Source of the DNA: Cesiribacteraceae bacterium YIM B00369
GTDB taxonomy: Bacteria; Bacteroidota; Bacteroidia; Cytophagales; Cyclobacteriaceae
Assembly (NCBI GenBank): GCA_017948555.1
Contig: JAFMYY010000002.1
Span: 62,001 to 126,000 of the forward strand
DNA: 64,000 nucleotides
Reading direction: 5' to 3'
Of this stretch, positions 52,171 to 61,589 are shown one piece after another. The stretch's first letter is position 1, and each line of letters begins with the position of its first letter. A program made the translations under genes and the position numbers. Below the pieces are notes generated by a model. The model saw only the letters and a program-made list of their open reading frames with translations, made no database searches and had not been told where the DNA came from.

Positions 52171-55100
52171 TTAGGCTAATACCTTTTTATCCTGAGGAGC
52201 AGTAACACTCTTCTGGTATGCTAGGTAAAATACCTGAGGCAGTACCACCATTGACAGTATCATGAGAATAGGCAGGCCACCTACTATCATTACAGCCAGG
52301 GGTTTTTGAATCTCAGACCCCATGCCCGAAGAAAGGGCTGCAGGTAAAAGCCCAAGCGACCCCATAAGGGCAATCATAAGTACGGGGCGGATCCGGTTGA
52401 ATACACCGGTCCGGATAGCCTCGTCCAAAGGCAGTCCTTTTATAGTGAGGTTATCCTTCATGGTAGCAATAAGGATAATGCCATCGATGGTAGCTACTCC
52501 AAAGAGTATGATAAAACCAACACCTGCTGAAATACCGAATATGGTACCTGTTAGCCAGAGGGAAATAAAGCCCCCGATAAAAGCAAAGGGCAGGGTAATT
52601 ACCGAAAGTGCAGTGTCTTTTAAGTTTCCGAAGTTCATGTACAGCAGGAAGAAGATCAGTAGCAACGAAACAGGAACAATGAAGACCAGTTGCCGGGTTG
52701 CACGCTCTTTACTTTCAAATTCTCCGGCCCACTCCAGTTTATAAGACTTTGGTAGCTGCACGCTCTCACTCACCTTTTTTTGCGCTTCTGTTACAGTACT
52801 TCCCAAATCGCGCCCGCGTATTGAAAAACCTACGGCAATGTAGCGGGAGTTGCCTTCGCGATAAATAAAGGCCGGGCCTGTTTTAAACCGGATGTCTGCG
52901 ATCTCATAAAGGGGTACTTTTGCACCACCGCCGGAGGGGATCAGGATGTTCCGGATTTCTTCCTCTGAGTTCCGGAACTCTTCCTGAAAGCGGATCCGGA
53001 TATCGAACATGCGTTCGTCTTCGTAATAATGGCTGGCGGCTTTTCCGCCAACTGTCATTTCCACTACAGCCTGAGCATCTGCCATTGTTACGCCATAGCG
53101 GGCCATTCGTGCTTCGTTTAGCTTAATGGTCAGCTCCGGCAGGCCAATGTTGCGAAAGATGGTAAGGTCTTCTATGCCTTCAACATCTTCAATGGAAGCA
53201 GCTACCTGTTCTGCATACTCTTCCAGCTGGTACAAGTCTTCTCCAAATATCTTCACTACCAGGGAACTTTTTACCCCGGCCACATATTCCTCCACATTGT
53301 CCTGAATTGGCTGGCTGAAGGCAAAAGAAACCCCGGGATATATGGTAAGCTTGCCCTCCATTTCTTCCAGTAGTTCCTCATGACTTATTTTCCGGTTCCA
53401 CTCTTTTGCAGATTTTAGCTGCACGTGAAATTCAATGTTGAAAAAGCCTGTTGGGTCGGTGCCATCATTGGGGCGACCTGTTTGGGTAAGAATAAATTTG
53501 GTTTCTTCGAATTTCTGAAGCTCCTTCTTCATTTCCTGTGTCAGGCGTACCGACTCCTCAAAGCTTACACTGTTTGGCAGGGTTGCTCTGATATATATGG
53601 CCCCTTCATTCAGTTTAGGAATAAATTCCGATCCCAGATTCCCAAAAGAAAGGAGGCAGATCCCCAGCAGCCCCAGAAAAAGACCTATGGTTAGCTTCTT
53701 ATATGCATAACCCCATTCAAATAGTTTATAAATGATGTTTCGAAAGAAGTTTGCAAAGCGGTTCTCCCTGTCTCTGATATTCTTGGCCAACAGTATTTTA
53801 CATAGGGCAGGTACCAGCGTAAGGCTCAGCAAAGTAGCTCCCAGTAGTGCATACCCATAGGTAAATGCCATTGGAGTAAACATTTTACCCTCTACCTTCT
53901 GGAAAGTAAAGATGGGAAGGAGAGCTACAATCAGGATTATCTGTGCAAAAAAGATATGCTTTGCCACGCTGCTTGCACTATCGCTGATAATGGCAGATTT
54001 TGACATGCTGTTGAAGCGTTCCATTCCCACTTCCTTAGCTTTGCGGTCGAGTCCCACAAAAATCCGTTCTACCAATACCATTGTTCCTTCCAGCAACAGG
54101 CCAAAATCAATGGCTCCAATGGAAATCAGGTTGGCGGGCAGCCCCTGCAGGCGCAAAAGGATAATGGCAAACAGGAAGGCCAGCGGAATAATAATGGCCA
54201 CGACCACCGTGGTGCGCCAGTTAAAGAGGAACACAAACACGATCAGGGAAACCAGTACCACCCCTTCCAGCAGGTTTTTGGTAACCGTACTTACGGTTGC
54301 GTCCACTAATTCATTACGGTCCAGAAATGGCACAATTTGTACATCGTCAGGCAGGATGCGCTCGTTCAAATCTGCAATCCGTTCCTTTAGCCTGCCAATA
54401 ACTTCGCTGGGGTTCTCGCCCCTGAGCATAATAACAATGCCTTCTACAAGGTCATTTTCATCATTAAGTCCGGCCTGACCAAGACGTGGTTTTGCCGATA
54501 TGGACACATTTGCCACATGCTTTACCAGTACCGGAGTGCCATTTACATCTTTAATATGGATCTCCTCTATGTCTTCAATACTTTCGAGCAGGCCAAGGCC
54601 GCGTACCACATAAGCCTGATCGCCGCGCTGGATAACGTCACCCCCTACATTGATGTTGCTGCCGGACACGGCTTCGTGCAAATCGAGCGGGGAAAGTTCG
54701 TAGCTGGCCAGAGCTGCGGGGTTTACCTGTATTTCATAAATTTTTTCTTCGCCTCCAAAGCTTACCACATCTGCTACACCAGGTACCGATACCAGCTCCC
54801 GCTCAATAACCCAATCCTGAAGGGAGGTGATTTCCCGTATAGGTCTGTCGCTTTTAATTACATAGCGGAAGATTTCGCCGGTAGCACCGGAAGGAGGCTC
54901 GATTTCAACATCTGCGCCCCCGGGCAGGTCTACTCCCTGCAGGCGGTTTGCGGCATACTGCTGCGCATAAAAATCTTCTACATCATCTTCAAAAATAACA
55001 GTTACTACCGAAAGCCCGAATAGAGAGATAGACCGTACCTCTGCCTTGCGGGGAATGGTATTTACCGCCTTGGTAATGGGAAGTGTTACAAATTTTTCTA

Positions 55101-55290
55101 CTTCTTCGGCACTGCGTCCGGGCCACTGTGTAATAATGCGGGCCCGCGTATTGGTTACATCAGGAAATGCTTCAATGGGAGTATTCAGGTAGCTGACGAC
55201 GCCAGCTACCAGTAAAATGCCTGTCAGGAAAAAGACCAGTACAGTGTTTTTCAAGGAAAAGGCGACGATGTTTTGCACCAGTTTTTGCAT
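52171..55290 (-). CDS. Heavy-metal efflux RND pump (CzcA/CusA superfamily)
   Basis: The 1,039-residue inner-membrane pump has 12 transmembrane helices, two large periplasmic loops and RND signatures: TPIEAFPDVTNTRARIITQWPGRSAEEVEKFVTLPITKAVNT near the N-terminus and a helix-4 relay segment AIDFGLLLEGTMVLVERI. Relay acidic residues are D395, E401 and E408; CzcA-type pumps normally have Asp at the second position and Asn after the last Glu, whereas here they are Glu and Arg. It exports divalent metals or Cu/Ag by proton antiport; the helix-4 motif differs from CusA (VGAMVDAAIVMIEN), so a Zn/Co/Cd/Ni substrate is somewhat favoured. It is the last gene of the operon. Confidence 0.92.
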   Translation of the reverse strand: MQKLVQNIVAFSLKNTVLVFFLTGILLVAGVVSYLNTPIEAFPDVTNTRARIITQWPGRSAEEVEKFVTLPITKAVNTIPRKAEVRSISLFGLSVVTVIFEDDVEDFYAQQYAANRLQGVDLPGGADVEIEPPSGATGEIFRYVIKSDRPIREITSLQDWVIERELVSVPGVADVVSFGGEEKIYEIQVNPAALASYELSPLDLHEAVSGSNINVGGDVIQRGDQAYVVRGLGLLESIEDIEEIHIKDVNGTPVLVKHVANVSISAKPRLGQAGLNDENDLVEGIVIMLRGENPSEVIGRLKERIADLNERILPDDVQIVPFLDRNELVDATVSTVTKNLLEGVVLVSLIVFVFLFNWRTTVVVAIIIPLAFLFAIILLRLQGLPANLISIGAIDFGLLLEGTMVLVERIFVGLDRKAKEVGMERFNSMSKSAIISDSASSVAKHIFFAQIILIVALLPIFTFQKVEGKMFTPMAFTYGYALLGATLLSLTLVPALCKILLAKNIRDRENRFANFFRNIIYKLFEWGYAYKKLTIGLFLGLLGICLLSFGNLGSEFIPKLNEGAIYIRATLPNSVSFEESVRLTQEMKKELQKFEETKFILTQTGRPNDGTDPTGFFNIEFHVQLKSAKEWNRKISHEELLEEMEGKLTIYPGVSFAFSQPIQDNVEEYVAGVKSSLVVKIFGEDLYQLEEYAEQVAASIEDVEGIEDLTIFRNIGLPELTIKLNEARMARYGVTMADAQAVVEMTVGGKAASHYYEDERMFDIRIRFQEEFRNSEEEIRNILIPSGGGAKVPLYEIADIRFKTGPAFIYREGNSRYIAVGFSIRGRDLGSTVTEAQKKVSESVQLPKSYKLEWAGEFESKERATRQLVFIVPVSLLLIFFLLYMNFGNLKDTALSVITLPFAFIGGFISLWLTGTIFGISAGVGFIILFGVATIDGIILIATMKDNLTIKGLPLDEAIRTGVFNRIRPVLMIALMGSLGLLPAALSSGMGSEIQKPLAVMIVGGLPILMILSMVVLPQVFYLAYQKSVTAPQDKKVLA

Positions 55291-55298
55291 AGGTCGCT

Positions 55299-56456
55299 TT
55301 ATTTAGTTCTGTTTTTAAGTGCTTCGTAAATCAGGAGGTGGTTTTGGGTTACAATAGTTTCTCCTGGCTGAAGCCCGCTGTTTAAATACACATTTGCCTG
55401 GTCTTTAGACCGGACAGTTACTTCCTGCATGCTTAAATCGCAATCGTTGTGGTAAAGGATTACATAATTCCGGTTGTTGTTAAAGATGATGGCCTTCTGG
55501 GGTACAAGTACCGCTTCATCTTCGGATTGCTTTTTAACCACCACATTTACGAACATGCCCGGCTTAAGCTTCCGGCTTGCATTTTCCATTACAATGCGTG
55601 CTTTGAGCACCCGTTCCTCCTCACTGAAAACCTGCGAAATATTTTCAATCCTGCCACTAAAAGCCTCTTCGTTATAGGCCGTGGTTTGGATGAGTACCTC
55701 CATACCCTCCTGTACATATGCAAGGTCTGCAGCATATATATTGGCGGTAACCCAAACTTCGTCAAGGTTAGAAATGGTAAAAAGCGGATCACCTTCGGCG
55801 GAAATCTGCATGCCTCCGCTAATCTGCTTATTTACTACATACCCACCTACAGGAGCTTTAATCTGGAATACGCCACGTTCGCTGCTGGCGCTGTACAGGG
55901 CCAGGTTGTCTTTTATTTTATACAGTTCGGCCTGTATGGAGCTTTCCTCACTTTGTGCTTCCAGGAGGGCTCTTTCTGAGGCAATACCGTCTTCGTACAT
56001 CGATTGTACCGATTGTACATTTCGTGAGGCTACACCTAGTTGCGCCTGCAGCCTTTTCTTTTCAGATTCAAGTGAGCTTAGTTCTGCACTGCGTATTTCG
56101 GCCAGCACCTTTCCTTTTTCTACTTTATCGCCCAGGCTGAAGTAGGTATTAGTAACCACTCCTCCCACCAGGCTTACATAGTTTACCACCCTGTCAGGGT
56201 TGTACTCTACTTTACCTGAAAGGCGCCGGCTTTCAGTTATGCCTGCCAGTTCGGCCGTCTGCATACTTATTTTTTGTTTAATTTCAGGAGAGAGGCAGAA
56301 AGCGGAAGCTTCCGGTGCCTCTTGCTGTTCTGCTGTTTCAGAGCAGGCCTGAGTAATCAAGCAGCTAATAAGCAGCAGGATGCCTGCTGTTAATTTCTTC
56401 TTAAGGTAGAGGGGACGGAATTCGTCCGTTCTAATTGATTTCTGTGCCAGTAACAT
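55299..56456 (-). CDS. RND periplasmic adaptor (membrane fusion) lipoprotein
   Basis: The 385-residue HlyD-type adaptor has a signal with a plausible lipobox (LITQAC, about residue 38). A barrel-sandwich/lipoyl part follows (VSLVGGVVTNTYFSLGDKVEKGKVLAEIRSAEL), then a coiled-coil hairpin (about 115-165), a second lipoyl half (FQIKAPVGGYVVNKQISGGMQISAEGDPLFTI), and beta-barrel and membrane-proximal domains. It links the RND pump to the outer-membrane channel. Its start overlaps the TolC-like gene by 26 bp and its stop is 8 bp before the pump gene. Confidence 0.92.
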   Translation of the reverse strand: MLLAQKSIRTDEFRPLYLKKKLTAGILLLISCLITQACSETAEQQEAPEASAFCLSPEIKQKISMQTAELAGITESRRLSGKVEYNPDRVVNYVSLVGGVVTNTYFSLGDKVEKGKVLAEIRSAELSSLESEKKRLQAQLGVASRNVQSVQSMYEDGIASERALLEAQSEESSIQAELYKIKDNLALYSASSERGVFQIKAPVGGYVVNKQISGGMQISAEGDPLFTISNLDEVWVTANIYAADLAYVQEGMEVLIQTTAYNEEAFSGRIENISQVFSEEERVLKARIVMENASRKLKPGMFVNVVVKKQSEDEAVLVPQKAIIFNNNRNYVILYHNDCDLSMQEVTVRSKDQANVYLNSGLQPGETIVTQNHLLIYEALKNRTK

Positions 56457-57738
56457 ATTTTAATTCTTCCAGGTTAATGTTTAATTCTTTTTGAGCATTC
56501 AGGATGGTTCTCTTATTGTCAAGATAAGCATCGAAGAAGTCCAGAAACTCCAGCATGCTGATGTTGCGGCTGCGAAAGTTGCGGGTATAGCTGTCGAGCA
56601 GCTCGTCGAGCTCAGCATCATATTCTGCCTCTATGTTCTCATAGAAAACAATGCTGTTGAGCAGGTTACGGTAGGCAGCCATTACCTCTGTTTCTACCGT
56701 GCGCTGTGTCTGGCTCTGCAGAATCCGGGATCTTTCGATGCCTAGTTGAGCGTAGCGGATATTGCCCTGGTTGCGGTTAAATAAGGGAAGATCCATGCCT
56801 ACACCAAAGCCTATGAAATTGTAGAGAAAGTTGCCCCCGCGATCGTATCCCACCTTCAGGTTCAGGTCGGGTACCCTTTGAGCCCTTTCGTAGGTATGCA
56901 TGCGGTCGTAATAGGTATGCTCCAGTCGGGCTACCTGCAGGTCGGGCCGGTGGTCCTGTGCTTTTTGCAGCAGTTCGCTTATTGAAAGGCTTTGGAAGTT
57001 GCTGAATTCCGGCAAAAAGCCGCTGTTTTCCAGTACAATGTAACTTTCCGCAGGCAGGTGTAGCAGGACTGCCAGTTGTTGCTGCAGTTCATTAACTTCT
57101 TCCCTTATCTCTTTATGTTCGTTGCGGAGTTCCAGCAGTAAGGCCTTCAGGCGGATCAATTCTGCTCTGTTAATGTTGCCGTTCCTTACCTGTTGCTCGT
57201 ATGCGGCCAGGAGGCGGCTGGTTTCTTCCATTTGCCGTGCATATACCTGCTGGTAAAGTTGCAGGTATTGCAAGGCCGTAAGGCTGTTCCTGAACTCTGT
57301 TTTCAGGTTGCGCAGCAGGTCCTCAAAATACTGAGCTGCCATATCGCGCGACACCTCTTCCATAGCCACCAGCTTTTTTCGCTTGCGGGCAGTAAGAATA
57401 ACCTGCTCCAGCTCTGCCGAAATCTGTCGGTTTTTGCCAAGTTTGGATCCGGTAAAGGGGGGAAGCTCTTCGCCCATGGAAAGCTGCTTATCGGTGGCCC
57501 AAAAGTTTACTTCATCAATACTTAGCGAGGGATTGGGCCAAAGCCGGGCCTGCATCACCAGGGCTTCTGCCTGCTTAATGTTTAGCTTTTCGGCAATGAG
57601 TAGCAGGTTATTGGACAAAAACAGGCGCTCGGCGCCTGCTCTGCTGAGTTGAACAGTATCTGCGGGAATGCTCTGGCCAAATGCCGGCAGCGTAGCCCAA
57701 CACTGTAATACTACAAATAGGGGTATGATCCACTTCAT
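56431..57738 (-). CDS. TolC/CzcC-type outer-membrane efflux protein
   Basis: The 435-residue protein has a signal peptide (cleavage near AFGQ, residue 22) and two outer-membrane-efflux (OEP) repeats (about 35-210 and 235-425) with long alpha-helical stretches, for example LNIKQAEALVMQARLWPNPSLSIDEVNFWATDKQL and RVPDLNLKVGYDRGGNFLYNFIGFGVGMDLPLFNRNQGNIRYAQ. The VPDLxLxxGYDRGG...PLFNRNQG block is typical of CzcC-like channels. It is the first structural gene after the two-component pair, with a 122-bp gap that may contain the regulated promoter. Confidence 0.92.
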   Translation of the reverse strand: MKWIIPLFVVLQCWATLPAFGQSIPADTVQLSRAGAERLFLSNNLLLIAEKLNIKQAEALVMQARLWPNPSLSIDEVNFWATDKQLSMGEELPPFTGSKLGKNRQISAELEQVILTARKRKKLVAMEEVSRDMAAQYFEDLLRNLKTEFRNSLTALQYLQLYQQVYARQMEETSRLLAAYEQQVRNGNINRAELIRLKALLLELRNEHKEIREEVNELQQQLAVLLHLPAESYIVLENSGFLPEFSNFQSLSISELLQKAQDHRPDLQVARLEHTYYDRMHTYERAQRVPDLNLKVGYDRGGNFLYNFIGFGVGMDLPLFNRNQGNIRYAQLGIERSRILQSQTQRTVETEVMAAYRNLLNSIVFYENIEAEYDAELDELLDSYTRNFRSRNISMLEFLDFFDAYLDNKRTILNAQKELNINLEELKYVTGTEIN

Positions 57739-57860
57739 GTTCTTCTGATTCTGCGCTTATCTTTTTTATGAATAGCACAAAACTAAAGGGGAGCGGTTAG
57801 AGCCGGATTAACCCAGGATTAGAGATAGATTAGAGCTGGATTATATTTTCATTAGAGTTA

Positions 57861-59219
57861 TCAGAACAGGAAGCTTACCACTGTTCCCTTATCGGAAACC
57901 GAAGTAAGTTGCATCTCCATCTGGCAGTAATCTACGATTTGACGGGTAATAGACAAGCCTATACCATGGCCCGGAACGTGGCGGATGTTCGAACCGCGGT
58001 AAAACAGCTCATAGATATTTGCTGCCTCTTCGGTGGGGATGCCGGGTCCATCATCCTTTACCTGCAGCATCAGGCGATTGATCTCTTTGGCAATTCTTAC
58101 TTCAATTTCCTGCTTTCGGGAGTATTTAATGGCATTATCAAGGATATTTGATAGGGCGGTACCTACCAGTTCCCTGTGAGAAACGAGCTCCAGCAGCCTT
58201 TCGTCTTCGCTTTCAATTTCCAGCGATATATTGATGACCGCCAGGGGATATTTAAACTTTAGTTTTTCCAGGATTTCCCAAACCAGCTCATCTAAGCGAA
58301 AAGCACGGGGAGTGCTCCTGGCTTTGCCCGATTTCAGGCCGCTGATGAGCAGCAGGCTTTCAATCACTGTTTTCAGGCCGTAGGTGTCTTTTACTATTTT
58401 TTTTAACACTACATGCAATTCTTCCTTGCTGCTGCTTTTTTCCAGGCTTACTTCTGCCTGGCCAATAATAGCCGTAAGGGGAGTATTCAGTTCATGCGAC
58501 ACATTTTTAAGAAACTGTTTCTGGTTATTCACCTCGTTCTCCAGTCTTTCCAGAAAGGTGTTGAGGGTTGTTACCAGGTGCGCCAGTTCGTCTCTGGAGG
58601 AGGAAGGCGGAGGCAGGCGGTGGTTCAGGCTTTCTGCCGAAATGGCATCTACTTCATGCAGAATACTGGAGAAGGGCCTGAAGGTACGTTTGGCCAGGGC
58701 CATGTTTAGCTGATAATTGATGAGGAGCCCCGTGATTAATGACACACCGAGTAATAAAGAAAGGTTTTGAAAGTGAGTCCTGCCCCGGGCATTGATGCCG
58801 GAAAGCACAATCACAAAATCCCCCTGGTTATCCTGGTAAAAAATTGCGCTGAACTGTCGTTCTCCCTCCTGAAATTCCTGTTTGCCTGTTCTTCTTACTT
58901 CTTCCAAAAACTGGTCAGTTATGGGAAAATCGGGAATTTCTTTGACAAAAACCACTTGATTGTTTGCATCATAGATCTGGGTCACCTCTTCGGTTACCTC
59001 CTGGTTGTAGGCCTTTTCGTATTCCTGGTATTTTCGTTTATTCAGTTCGTCTTTTTCCAGAAAAACAATAGCAGTAGTGAGTGCTCTTTCACTAAGTTGG
59101 TGGTAGAATTGGTTAATGAGGTACTGATTGAAAAAATATAATGTACCTGCAAATACTATGGCCAGGGTAAGTGCAAAAACCAGGGTAGAGCGAAGGGCTA
59201 ATTTTTGCTTAAGATTCAT
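57861..59219 (-). CDS. Sensor histidine kinase (CusS-like) of the efflux locus
   Basis: The 452-residue protein has two transmembrane helices (about 10-32 and 150-172) around a periplasmic sensor, then a HAMP region. The HisKA domain carries the phosphorylated His in LKNVSHELNTPLTAII (H242). The ATPase has an N-box (LSNILDNAIKYSRK), a G1 box (DDGPGIPTEE) and a G2 box (HGIGLSI). The layout matches CusS/CzcS-type metal sensors that respond to periplasmic metal. The start overlaps the response-regulator gene by 11 bp. Confidence 0.9.
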   Translation of the reverse strand: MNLKQKLALRSTLVFALTLAIVFAGTLYFFNQYLINQFYHQLSERALTTAIVFLEKDELNKRKYQEYEKAYNQEVTEEVTQIYDANNQVVFVKEIPDFPITDQFLEEVRRTGKQEFQEGERQFSAIFYQDNQGDFVIVLSGINARGRTHFQNLSLLLGVSLITGLLINYQLNMALAKRTFRPFSSILHEVDAISAESLNHRLPPPSSSRDELAHLVTTLNTFLERLENEVNNQKQFLKNVSHELNTPLTAIIGQAEVSLEKSSSKEELHVVLKKIVKDTYGLKTVIESLLLISGLKSGKARSTPRAFRLDELVWEILEKLKFKYPLAVINISLEIESEDERLLELVSHRELVGTALSNILDNAIKYSRKQEIEVRIAKEINRLMLQVKDDGPGIPTEEAANIYELFYRGSNIRHVPGHGIGLSITRQIVDYCQMEMQLTSVSDKGTVVSFLF

Positions 59220-59901
59220 CGGCTTTCAATTTTAACTGGTAGCCCCTGCCTTTGATGGTGTGAATCAGTTTACGTGGAAAATTTTTATCTATCTTGTTGC
59301 GCAGGTAATTGATATACACATCCACCACATTGGTGTTGGTACTAAAATGGATGTCCCAAACGGCCTCGGCAATTTCAATTCTGGAAAGTACCTTTTCCCT
59401 GTTTCGGAACATAAAAAGCAGCAGGCTGAATTCCCGCGGGGAGAGTATGATTTCCTGTTCTCCCCGTTTTACAATATTCTGTTCCACGTTTACTTCCAGA
59501 TCGCCGTAATGATTGTCTTCGTGTATTCCTTTCTCCAGTTGCTTTCTTCGCATGTTGGCATGAATACGGGCCAGCAATTCCTGAAAATGAAAAGGTTTTG
59601 ACATGAAATCATCGGCTCCTGCCTCCAGGCCCTGAATTTTCTCCTCCGGACTGCCAAGAGCACTCAGCATGATGATGATTGATTTAATGTTTCGCTTGCG
59701 GGTAATCCTGCATACCTCGTACCCGTCTATCCCAGGGATCATGATGTCCAGAATCACCACATCGAAATCATGAAGTTTTATCTTCTCAATAGCCGCGTAA
59801 CCTTCGCTAACCAGCTCCACCAGGCAGCCTTTCTCAGAAAGCCCTTCGCGGATAAAAGAAGCAACCCTTTCATCATCTTCAACTATAAGACATTTAATCA
59901 T
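59209..59901 (-). CDS. OmpR/PhoB-type response regulator (CusR-like)
   Basis: The 230-residue protein has a receiver domain (phosphorylated Asp in VVILDIMIPGIDG, D52; KPF at about 102) and a winged-helix output domain (LSPREFSLLLFMFRNREKVLSRIEIAEAVWDIHFSTNTNVVDVYINYLRNKID, KLIHTIKGRGYQLK). It would activate the downstream efflux genes when phosphorylated by the adjacent kinase. It appears to be the first gene of the five-gene operon. Confidence 0.93.
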   Translation of the reverse strand: MIKCLIVEDDERVASFIREGLSEKGCLVELVSEGYAAIEKIKLHDFDVVILDIMIPGIDGYEVCRITRKRNIKSIIIMLSALGSPEEKIQGLEAGADDFMSKPFHFQELLARIHANMRRKQLEKGIHEDNHYGDLEVNVEQNIVKRGEQEIILSPREFSLLLFMFRNREKVLSRIEIAEAVWDIHFSTNTNVVDVYINYLRNKIDKNFPRKLIHTIKGRGYQLKLKADES

Positions 59902-60746
59902 ATGTGCAAATTAATGAATAATCGGGAATGGTTAAAAGATTAGATATGGTAATAGGTGTTCCGGATTTCAAGATGTTAAAACAATAATCAAGTGGTAAAT
60001 AAGGGATAAGGTATGATTTACATGGGTGTGCAGATCAGGCGGATAAGGGAAAAAAGTTTGCGTGGAATTCATATTTTTGTCCAGTAATAGAAATCTTTTT
60101 GGTGGTGAGATTGTGCTTTAGGAGGGCAGATAAATTTCGGTAATTTATAAAAGAACCCTTATATTCAGGATGTAAATAGGTCTGGAAGTAAATTTCATAA
60201 TCAGCCGGAAGCCGAATGGCTTTATCTGTAATTGTACAAGACCATTTATTTTTGGAACTGTTAAAAGTTCAATTTACTTACCTGGAGATTTCTGGTTAAT
60301 ACTTACCAAAAAACAGAAGGAAGGTAAAGGGAAGACAGATTTTTTCAAAAATGAACCGGAAGTCTCCAGTGGAATTTTCAAGGTTTTAAATTTCATTTTT
60401 TTGGCTCAAAAACAATGTTTATTTGCAGGGAAAAATCTTTTTGTAGAGTAGGCACGGTTCGAATCCTGGAACGCCGGCCGCTGCCACCCCCGACTGTTAA
60501 AAACCGCATTTACAGTTTGTAGATACGGTTTTTTATATACAATAGTGAAGTGGAAGTTTTTGCTATCTTTTTAAAAATTTACCTCGCCCACAAGTACAAT
60601 GAGCCAAGATGAGAAACTTCCCTTTGAATTATCGAAGATTTATTTATCAGCTTAGGTACAAGCAAAAGTTAGAGGTCAGGCAAAAAAAGGCATCGCGGTT
60701 AATTTTTGCTCTTTATAGCAGTCTTTTTGTATATTACTATCGAAAC
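59902..60746. other. 845-bp region containing repeat C
   Basis: It holds the efflux-operon promoter region at its left and repeat C (60270-60580). An open frame extends the SGNH gene upstream to 60609 but lacks conserved content, so the rest holds nothing that I recognise. Confidence 0.5.
60270..60580 (+). repeat. tRNA-Pro-tailed repeat, copy C
   Basis: It shares the upstream module and the TTTTTTTGGCTCAAAAAC block with A and B. The tRNA-like core (60456-60492) is split by a 15-nt GC-rich insertion after GAATCCTG, with one extra C in the CCCC run. The terminator hairpin and the AATAGTGAAGTGGAAGTTTTTGCTAT tail match copy A. Confidence 0.85.
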
Positions 60747-61583
60747 ATGAAAGCAATAAAACTAATCATCTTATTCCTGATTGTAATGAACCTAGGCGGG
60801 AACCTAGGGGCACAGGATTACTTAAAACCGGAACCTGAGTTCGCCCCTGAATTGAAAATAGACCTAGGCCCTGAAATGAGTTCGGGGAAAACAGTGCATG
60901 AAGAGTTGCCTGATACACAACCAAACAAAGTACGGATTGCATGTATAGGAAATAGTATTACCCAAGGATCACACCTGGAAAACCCAGCCAAAGAAGCTTA
61001 CCCTGCCCAATTAAAGGAAATGCTTTCCAGCGTTTATGGAGATACCTGCATTGTTAATAATTATGGCTTATCGGGTCGGAATATGTTGAAAAACGGGCCG
61101 AACCCAATATGGAATGAAAATAAATTTAAAAAGGCTTTAAACTGGAAGCCTGATATTTGCTTTATATTGCTTGGCACAAACGATAGCCGTCCGGGCTTGT
61201 GGGAAAAATCAGGTAATGAATTTTTGGCAGATTATTTAGCCATGATTGATACCTTTAAGACCCGAAATCCGCACACCAAATTTATTATAGGTGCGCCAAC
61301 CCCCATCTGGGAAGGGCATCCTTATGGCGGTGATACCTGGGACAAAAAACACAATGACAGTATTATGGCTAATGGTGTCATCCCGCTTATCAAAATTGTA
61401 TCGGAAAAAACGGGTGCTGTATTAATTGATTTTCATACTCCTTTGCAAGATAGTGTTCATCTTTTCCCTGACCATTTACATCCAAATCCTACAGGAGCAT
61501 ATTACATTGCCAGAACAATTTTTGAAATCATCAAAGAAAAAGATATGGTCCATGCAGTTATAAAAAGTAAAACTGACCACTAA
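60747..61583 (+). CDS. Secreted SGNH/GDSL-family hydrolase
   Basis: The start is set at MKAIKLIILFLIVMNLGGNLGAQ, a clear signal peptide, giving 278 residues. The SGNH blocks are in order: IACIGNSITQG (block I, Ser), YGLSGRNML (block II, Gly), LGTNDS (block III, Asn), and DHLHPNPTGAYYIA (block V, Asp-x-x-His). Such esterases often remove acetyl groups from polysaccharides. It ends 6 bp from the convergent sialate O-acetylesterase-like gene, suggesting a shared substrate theme. Confidence 0.88.
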   Translation: MKAIKLIILFLIVMNLGGNLGAQDYLKPEPEFAPELKIDLGPEMSSGKTVHEELPDTQPNKVRIACIGNSITQGSHLENPAKEAYPAQLKEMLSSVYGDTCIVNNYGLSGRNMLKNGPNPIWNENKFKKALNWKPDICFILLGTNDSRPGLWEKSGNEFLADYLAMIDTFKTRNPHTKFIIGAPTPIWEGHPYGGDTWDKKHNDSIMANGVIPLIKIVSEKTGAVLIDFHTPLQDSVHLFPDHLHPNPTGAYYIARTIFEIIKEKDMVHAVIKSKTDH

Positions 61584-61589
61584 GAATAG

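Noticed and set aside
60609-60746. 46-codon upstream extension of the SGNH hydrolase
   Set aside because: A clear signal peptide begins at the Met at 60747; the extension would bury it.
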